From Lepturacanthus savala (Eukaryota > Chordata > Actinopteri > Scombriformes > Trichiuridae), in assembly GCA_030544235.1 (NCBI GenBank), contig CM060466.1, positions 5,113,592 through 5,177,591 on the forward strand: 64,000 nucleotides of DNA. Reading direction: 5' to 3'. Both the position numbers and the translations under genes were made by a program. Each line of letters begins with the position of its first letter. Positions within the stretch are counted from its first letter, which is position 1. Shown piece after piece: positions 58,101 to 64,000 of this stretch. Below the pieces are notes generated by a model, which saw only the letters and a program-made list of their open reading frames with translations, searched no databases and was not told the DNA's origin.

Positions 58101-61100
58101 CAAAAAAAACGTAAAGATTTTTAATTTCTCAACTTGATGAATCCGAGTGAAAAATCAGAGTGAATTAAAGTGAAAAAGGAGCTGAAGGATGGTTGGATGA
58201 CAGATTGATAGATAGAAAAAGATGGACAGACTAATGGAAGAATGGAAGGATGAACAGATGGGTAAAAAAATATATAGATGACGGAGAGATGGACGAGAGG
58301 ATAATTGAACTGAGGGAAGATAGATTTGGACGTTTGAACGACCAGGTGTATAGATGACTGGACTAATGGTGGAGTCTGATGGACAGATGGACGTACCTGT
58401 GATGTTGATGATGGCAGATGGGGCGAGGTGGTCACGCCCCTGGACCTTCCTGTAGACGTCTCTACCTGAACAGGTGAACGTTTAACAGTTGGGAAACAGA
58501 TGAACAGATTCTACTGAGAACAGATGCCTGATATTCCAGATATTCCTTATATCCCTACTCCTAAAGAACATCCTGAAACATCAGTTTAAAATGTGCGTTT
58601 GGAGAAATAAACAGTCGGGAGAGTATTCAGAAAGAAGTGTATATATTATTATTAAAATATCCTGATGCTTTGGTGATTGTAGTTGTAATATTCGGCCAAT
58701 GAGGCTAATTTGAACTGTATTGAATTTGAATTGGGAGCAATGAGAAGGGGAAGGAGTTCTTCGAGTCTGCAGTAATCCACTGGAAACAAACAGCAGTGAG
58801 GAACATCAGCAGTTATATTAATCATACACTGAGCATAATGTGGACATGACCAACAGGAATCATGTCCGGCCCGATAAACGTAACCCCCCAGCTGTGAAAC
58901 GGAGCGTGCTCGGTCAGAGAAAACCTCGCAGAAGAGACGGTTTCCCATCAGCCTCAGCGGAAGAGAGAAGGTCAAAGGGTCGAGTTGGTCAGCGGAGAGC
59001 AGAGAAGAGCATCATCATGCTACGGGGTCAGTGAGGTCAGCGTTAGTGATGCTGACGTCCGTCCTGACTCATTAAACCCAGCTTTACCCTTCCCCTGGTG
59101 TTAGTTTGCTGTTTCCATCCATTATGTAACGGGTCGGTTTTGACCCATGTCTTAAATCAGCTGTAAAATACAATAAAAACCATCATCTGTTAGGATTTTA
59201 GAGCCGTGAACTGCGGCCGCCCTGCTGGACAGCAGCAGCAGCGTTGTTGGTTTGGATGTTTGTTGTGGTGTCCCATGTGCTTTCGTCTACTCCGCCCTTC
59301 GTCTGTGTCGCACCTGATTGTAATGACGTCCACCTGTTTGTTCCTGTGTGTCTGGCTACTATTTAAACCCTGTCATTTCTCTGTTCTGTGTCTGATTGTC
59401 TGGTTGTTTCCCTCCATGTTAGAAAAGGGTTTGACTCTGTGTTCCCATTACTTTCCACTGTGTTTATCCTTAACCCTCTTGTCTATGATACTTAGACACA
59501 GTAAAACATGTTTTGAATGTTTTTATTACTTAAAATAATGGATATATTTAAAGAAAATATAAGAAAAAAAGCTGTAAACATAGTCTTACATATTCCATGC
59601 TATGAAGTGAATGGGACACTTTAGGTTGTGTAACACTAGGAATTTTCCAAAATCCAGAATAAAAGACAACCTTCAGTTATGAGACAATGATGCTAACATG
59701 TCAAATGTCCATTAGCAAAAGGGACTGGCAAACAGGATATCTTGGTCACATGACCTCCTAAATTGCATGTCCTTCCAAAATAAAACCCCCCTTTTCACAG
59801 CAAACTTTAAAAACATAGATTTTATATCACAGCTTTTTAGAAAAAGGAAGATTAAGTATTTGTTTGCATTATGAGAATCAGTTCTAGACCATTCAAGAAC
59901 ATAAATGTCTGGTATTGGAAGTATCAATATTTCAGTGTCAATCCACACATCACCAGTGTCTTTAAAGTGCTGCATCTCTGTTATCATACATGTTGTTAAT
60001 TAAAGTGTCAAACATTTAGCATGGAGGTGTCTTACCATACAGATGCTGGTCTAATGAGAAACAGTAGGAAAAGCAGTAATTAACTCAGATCCAACTGTTT
60101 TCATAGTAAATGGTTAAAAACCAGAGAGTGTAGAATCACACTGTTTGGGTTCACTTACCTGTTTTGACAAATCCACCTAAAATGTCAAAAAAAAACATAA
60201 GACAAGAAGTCAAAGTTTGCCCCTGAATGTGTGATGACTTCATTCATAAACACTGACATAAAATAAAAGTAGTTTTCATGATATAAATTCTCAGTTTTCA
60301 ATCCAGAGAAATAAAAAGCTAAAAGTCAAACAGAGACAGTTACGCTTGAATAAAAAAGCGTGAAAACAGTCATGAAAAGGACAGAAAAGGGTGAGAACGA
60401 GACACTCACCGATTTCCTGAAGCAACAGAGCTGAAGAGGAGAAACAGATGAGAGAAATCAGCAAAAAAAAAGACGCAGGCAAATAAAAAGGGTGAAAACG
60501 GGGAGGAAGAAAAATGCACCAACACATCCAACTTCTCCTAACTTCTCCAAACCATGTCCCATCCAGCTCTAACCAGTCCCACCATGTCCCACCAGTCAGG
60601 ACTAGCTCTAACTAGTTCACTGTCCTAGTCTGACTCTGGTTACAAGTTGGGTTACCACCACATCCCTACTAGTCCTATCATGTCCCAACAAAATCTAATT
60701 ACAAACCAGTCCTCATCTCATCTTCTATACCCGCTTAGTCCTCACTAGGGTCAAAGGGGTCAATCAATCAATGGAGCCAATCCCAGCGCATTACGGCGAG
60801 AGGCAGGGATACACCCCAGATGGTCACCAGCCAATCGTGGGGCACACACACCATTCACTCACACACTCACACCTACGGGCAATTTAGAGTCTCCAATTAA
60901 CCTCAGCATGTTTTTGGACTGTGGGAGGAAGCTGGAATATCTGGAGAAAACCCACGGAGAACATGCAAGCTCCACACAAAAAGGTCCCAGACCCAGGACT
61001 CAAAGAGGTCTTGAACCTGCGACCTTCTTGCTGTGAGGCAACAGCACGCCTGTGCCACCGTGTCACCCACAAACCAGTCCTAAAGGGTCTTAGTCCATCT

Positions 61101-63498
61101 CAACCAGCCCCAAATAGTCTATAACTGAAACCTTTTCTTAACCTGTCCTTACCTATTCGAAACAGTATTAACCAGTCCGAACTAGTCTAAACAAATTTCA
61201 GTCATAATATGTCAAAACTAGTCCAAATCTGTCCCAATATGTCCAAACTCATGCAAAAATGCCCAAACTCATCCCAACAAATCCAAACTACTACCAACAA
61301 ATCCATACGAGTCTAAACAAGTCCAAATGATTCCCAACAAACCCAAACTAGTCCAAACAAACCCAAACTAGTCCAAACTAGTCCAAACGATTCTCAACAA
61401 ATCCACACTAGTCCAAACATGCCCCAATATGTCCACAAACTAGTGCAAAAATGTCCAAACTCTTCCTAACAAATCCAAATGACTCCAAACAAATCCAAAT
61501 TTGTCCCAACAAATCCAAACTAGCCCAAACAGGTCCAAATTAGTCTCAACAAATTCAAACTAGTCACAACGTGTCCAAACTAGATCCAGTGAGTCCAAAC
61601 TAGTCCCAAACAGGAGGTTCCAACTAGCCAAATTATTAATTATTCCCAACCTGTTCTGACCAGCCTTCCTTGACTGATCATCATGATCTGTTTTAACTAT
61701 TCCAGACTAGTATTGACCAGCCTTAAACAGACTGAACCAATCACAACTGCTTCTTGAAACCCTCCTGTAACAGCTCTGACCAATAGGAGGACAGCTAACG
61801 GTGCTGTGAAGGAGGAGGCGGCAGAGTGACAGCAGAAGGATTAAACCAGCAGACAAAGAGTGCCTTGAGGTAGGAGAAGTAGAGGTCAAAGGTCATCAGA
61901 GAGGTCAGGGTGCCATGCCCACACCTGTCCATCTCCTACTGTTCCAATGTGGCTCCTGCAGCTCTATGTAGAAGTTGGCCTGCTTATCGTACTCCTCATG
62001 GTCAATTATTCTAACCGCTATGGTCTTCCTGCGGAGGAAAGAGTGCAGACAACAGTGGGAGGGGAGGTCAGAGGTCAGGGGTCATGCATTGGTCCACATA
62101 TTAAAACACACTCATAGAGGTCAACAGATGCAAGTCGACAGGACCCTGAGTCACCATGGCGACATGGGATGACCTCACATCTTCCGGCCTGCAGGAAAGA
62201 AGAAACTCTGAGGTTAAAGTCACAATGAGGGAAACAGAGTCTCACACCTTGATGGCCAGTTTCTTTGTGATAATTCGTTATTTGTCACTCATGATTAAAG
62301 AGGTAGTTCAGTATTTTAAACCTCTAGCCCAATTTCCCTCCTCCAGTATTGACCTATACTGATTACTGATGCTCTAGTAAACCTCTGCTGCTCTGTCACA
62401 AATAGGATCAACGATCATTTTCAAACCGTTCTTGCTTCTTTTATAAGTAAGAACAGATGAATAAAATGGGAAACATGGCATGGTGCAGCTTATTGAGATC
62501 AGATTTATCTACCAGGGTTCAAATCTGCAGGTGAACTAACATTATAATAAAAATTACAACAAATATCAATAATCGAGGACCAGTGAAATTATATCTCTAT
62601 GCTTCCGATACATAAGGAATGAGGGAAATCAGGCTAATGTTACAAATGGGCCATTTTAACCAAATCATCAGAACAGCCACTAGAGAACTATGTTCTTTGT
62701 ATGTGGGTGTTTCATATTACGTAGGTGAATGGGACTCCATTAGGTTGTATACACTAGGAATGTTCCATATTTGCATATTGTTGCCGTATGGCAACAAATC
62801 TATTTTAGCATGTTAGAAAAAACTGACTTTGAATTGAATTAAAAATTGAAATAAAAATTGAATTAAACTCAAGTTCAATTTTTATTTGGCTGAAAAATTT
62901 CAACCTTCGGTTTTGTGACCATGATGCTCACATGTCAAATGTCCATGATCAAACAGGATATCCTGGTCATGTGACGCTTCAAAAATAATAGATTTGATAT
63001 CTAACAGATTGTTTTCTGTTTTGCAGCCTCAAGGTGTCACTAAAATGTCAGTTTTTGCATGTAATTGCGTTTCCCTGCCAGCAGATGGAGACACAGACCC
63101 CCACACAGCAGCTTTAAATCACCTTTGATGATAAATGCATTCTGTTTTTTTGCCACTGAAACTAAAGATTAGATTTTATAACCACAGTAACATGTTTTAG
63201 AACATGTTTTGTTCCCATAGCAACAGTGTAAGATACAGCTCTGATGTCATTATGACTTTAACAGTCAAAGTGTGACCGTGATTCACGTGAGGACAGGGGG
63301 TGCGTTTAGATTAACAGAGGTCAAAGGTCGTTAATAATGAAGGGGTGGGGTTAGGGGCGGGGCTAGTGCAGGGGAAGGCGACGCCCCCCACCTTTCCTCT
63401 CACTCATCTCCAGCAGCCGCGGCTCTCCGATCTCTAGGAAGAAGTTCTTGTTTTTCTCGTACTCCTCGTCATCAATTATATTGATCTGAATGGTTTTA
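54730..63498 (-). CDS. slc8a: sodium/calcium exchanger (SLC8/NCX family), 3' exons only
   Basis: Plasma-membrane antiporter exchanging three Na+ for one Ca2+. Visible exons in transcription order are 63392-63498 (exon A type), 61925-62028 (exon B type, alternative), 60410-60430, 60159-60176, 60036-60050 (micro-exons C, D, E), 58397-58465 (F type), 56969-57096, 56512-56611, 56148-56423 and 54730-55106 (stop). Junction phases all agree. The first exons encode the variable end of Ca2+-binding domain 2. The later ones encode EEEERRIAELGRP, TNLAVLIGTNSWREQF, an acidic run (seven Asp), PPTEYWNGWACF, and the alpha-2 repeat GLKDSVTAVVFVALGTSVP with DASIGNVTGSNAVNVFLG, ending EAYCHIEGF. The last helices resemble NCX1 most (GIGVAWSIAAIYH, LTSCLF). 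A fish-specific NCX4 copy is also possible. The large N-terminal exon lies beyond the right edge, so the gene is partial here. Confidence 0.9.
55230..55320. repeat. interstitial telomere-like repeats, block 1
   Basis: CTAACCCTAACCCTAACCTG followed by degenerate CCTAAC/CCTGA-type units, within the last SLC8 intron. Confidence 0.8.
55720..55755 (-). pseudogene. duplicated start of the SLC8 terminal exon
   Basis: Minus strand reads ATACCTTCGCCAGAAAGATG then GCTGCCGTCCAGGACCAATA, matching the first ~38 bases of the real terminal exon. It has no AG acceptor (acat instead) and a stop right after the QDQ codons. The flanking intron with telomere-like repeats is duplicated too. Confidence 0.75.
55885..55985. 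repeat. interstitial telomere-like repeats, block 2
   Basis: CTAACCCTAACCCTAACCTG again, then decayed CTAACCTAA and CCTAACCC units to 55981. It sits at the same relative place after the pseudo-exon as block 1 after the true exon. Confidence 0.8.
57726..58097. repeat. (GGAT)n tetranucleotide array
   Basis: About 90 GATG units with GGTG and GAGG variants in the SLC8 intron between the F-type exon and the next. Long ORFs of Met-Asp-Gly-Trp or Ile-His-Pro-Ser type are products of the repeat. Confidence 0.96.
58397..58465 (-). other. SLC8 exon F-type
   Basis: 69 bp, phase 1 at both ends. Encodes GRDVYRKVQGRDHLAPSAII followed by NIT, aligning with PVFRKVHAREHPILSTVITI of NCX1. Confidence 0.8.
58490..60030. 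other. SLC8 intron; repeat family 2 copy at 59495-59785
   Basis: No gene. The 59495-59785 segment matches 42815-43215 and 62660-62990 (ttattacttaaaataatgga, acactaggaat, gatgctaacatgtcaaat). Confidence 0.6.
60036..60050 (-). other. SLC8 micro-exon E (15 bp)
   Basis: Acceptor ctcattag, donor TATG/GTAAGAC. Encodes DQHLY, at the position of the short YLFGQ cassette. Phase 1 at both ends. Confidence 0.65.
60159..60176 (-). other. SLC8 micro-exon D (18 bp)
   Basis: Acceptor acattttag, donor ACAG/GTAAGTG. Encodes GGFVKT, at the position of the GFTITG cassette of NCX1. Phase 1 at both ends. Confidence 0.7.
60410..60430 (-). other. SLC8 micro-exon C (21 bp)
   Basis: Acceptor cctcttcag, donor ATCG/GTGAGT. 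Encodes (A)LLLQEI(G), matching the LLLNELG cassette of NCX1. Phase 1 at both ends, so it is skippable. Confidence 0.75.
60701..61081 (-). mobile_element. tRNA-like SINE with TSD ACAAACCAGTCCT in an SLC8 intron
   Basis: A full-length minus-strand copy between perfect 13-bp direct repeats at 60701-60713 and 61069-61081. The head reads GGGTGACACGGTGGCACAGG on the minus strand, and the family body is intact apart from small deletions. Confidence 0.9.
61082..61640. repeat. degenerate 12-15 bp tandem repeat
   Basis: Irregular repetition of tccaaactagtcc and cccaacaaatccaaac for about 550 bp in the SLC8 intron between exons B and C. The SINE at 60701-61081 inserted into its left part, since the same motifs continue left to about 60560. 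Confidence 0.85.
61925..62028 (-). other. SLC8 exon B-type (mutually exclusive pair)
   Basis: Encodes KTIAVRIIDHEEYDKQAN then FYIELQEPHWNSRRWT. Acceptor tttcctccgcag, donor ACAG/GTGTGG, 104 bp with the same phases as exon A, so either can join exon C but not both in frame with a sensible domain. HEEYDKQ replaces DDEEYEKN, as expected for the exon B form with weaker Ca2+ binding. Confidence 0.83.
62660..62990. repeat. interspersed repeat family 2, copy 3
   Basis: Closest to the PACS intron copy: gggactccattaggttgt, atttgcatattgttgccgta, acaggatatcctggtcatgt. Lies between SLC8 exons A and B. Confidence 0.65.
63392..63498 (-). other. SLC8 exon A-type (mutually exclusive pair)
   Basis: Encodes KTIQINIIDDEEYEKNK followed by FFLEIGEPRLLEMSERK. 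Acceptor tctgtttcag, donor AAAG/GTGGGG, 107 bp, starting phase 2 and ending phase 1. The acidic DDEEYEKNK stretch matches the Ca2+-coordinating exon A of NCX1, which is used in excitable tissue. Confidence 0.85.
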
Positions 63499-63747
63499 CT
63501 GAAACAGAGAAAGAAACAGAGAGGGGAAGCAGGCGAGACAACAGAAGAGTGAGCACTCGGCCATAAGCAGTGATTCAGATCGGTGGAAATCTTCTGTGAG
63601 CATCTGAAAATAACAAAAAATACTCAACAAGCAAAGAGAAATTACTCAGAACCTGCTGACACATTTACAGCGTTCAGCCCTCAAGTGCTGGAAACTTCGC
63701 TGGGCTGGAGGCTACAGCAGCCCTGATTGGACAGATCCAAGGAGTGA

Positions 63748-63781
<34 letters not shown>

Positions 63782-64000
63782 GTCAGTGCCAGCAGCGTGG
63801 AAAAAGAATATCGCCTTCATCCATTGCCATGTGTTTTTAATGTCAGCAGAAGATGGTTCGGAGGTTTTGTTTCTGGATTTCAGGACACAAAATGTCTTGT
63901 TGTAGAAACTCTACTTAATATCTGTGTGATTATAAGAAGGTTTATGGTCAATGTGTCACAACCTGTTCCTTAAATCCAGCTGTTCGGACTTCTGTGAAGT
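63499..64000. other. SLC8 intron upstream of exon A; (GT)n at 63745-63783
   Basis: A GT microsatellite, otherwise no recognised feature up to the window edge. The large first coding exon of SLC8 would be expected to the right. Confidence 0.6.

Noticed and set aside
57678..58124. Long ORFs of Met-Asp-Gly-Trp and Ile-His-Pro-Ser repeats
   Set aside because: All frames of the GGAT tetranucleotide array stay open. There is no start context, splice site or conserved flank.

Overview
The window is nuclear DNA of a teleost fish. It holds two intact NLR immune genes with the fish-specific PYD / FISNA-NACHT / LRR / B30.2 layout, a 24-exon PACS-family gene, the 3' half of a sodium/calcium exchanger gene with fish-like alternative exons, and many fish-type short repeats. 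Genes are split into short exons with consensus splice sites, and much of the sequence is micro- and minisatellite. I see no prokaryotic, viral or CRISPR content. The species cannot be fixed from the sequence alone.

Layout. 1-10.6 kb is repeat-rich and has no convincing gene: a 29-bp minisatellite (1-2475), a 38-bp minisatellite (3590-4615), a GGTT tract (6300-7080), a 19-bp GC-rich array (9605-9745) and a 28-bp array (10150-10600). 11.8-12.3 kb is a non-autonomous Tc1-like transposon. 12.49-13.39 kb (minus strand) is a small gene whose spliced mRNA would carry two consecutive short membrane-protein ORFs, with a GC-rich first-exon region near 14.15 kb. 15.25-27.0 kb and 29.67-39.0 kb are two copies of a tandem duplication, each with one NLR gene (A: CDS 17698-26139; B: CDS 31803-38302). 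The upstream copy ends in a broken relic of the first exon of the PACS gene, so the duplication included the start of that neighbour. 38.9-52.3 kb (plus) is the complete PACS1-like gene (24 coding exons, 857 codons by my assembly). 54.7-63.5 kb (minus) is the 3' part of an SLC8-family Na+/Ca2+ exchanger, convergent with PACS. It includes two mutually exclusive exons and three micro-exons; its 5' part lies beyond the window.

How the genes relate. The two NLRs are cytosolic immune sensors related by duplication. They now differ by mobile-element insertions (an L2-like LINE and a SINE in copy A introns, a SINE in the copy A 3' UTR), by LRR exon number (4 versus 6) and by a polyserine expansion in the B30.2 domain of A. 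PACS (acidic-cluster sorting adaptor) and NCX (plasma-membrane Ca2+ extrusion) are unrelated housekeeping or signalling genes. At least seven copies of one tRNA-like SINE family are scattered through the window. Five of them have clear 10-14 bp target-site duplications.

All exon models come from reading splice signals, phase and family similarity by eye. No alignment or expression data were available.
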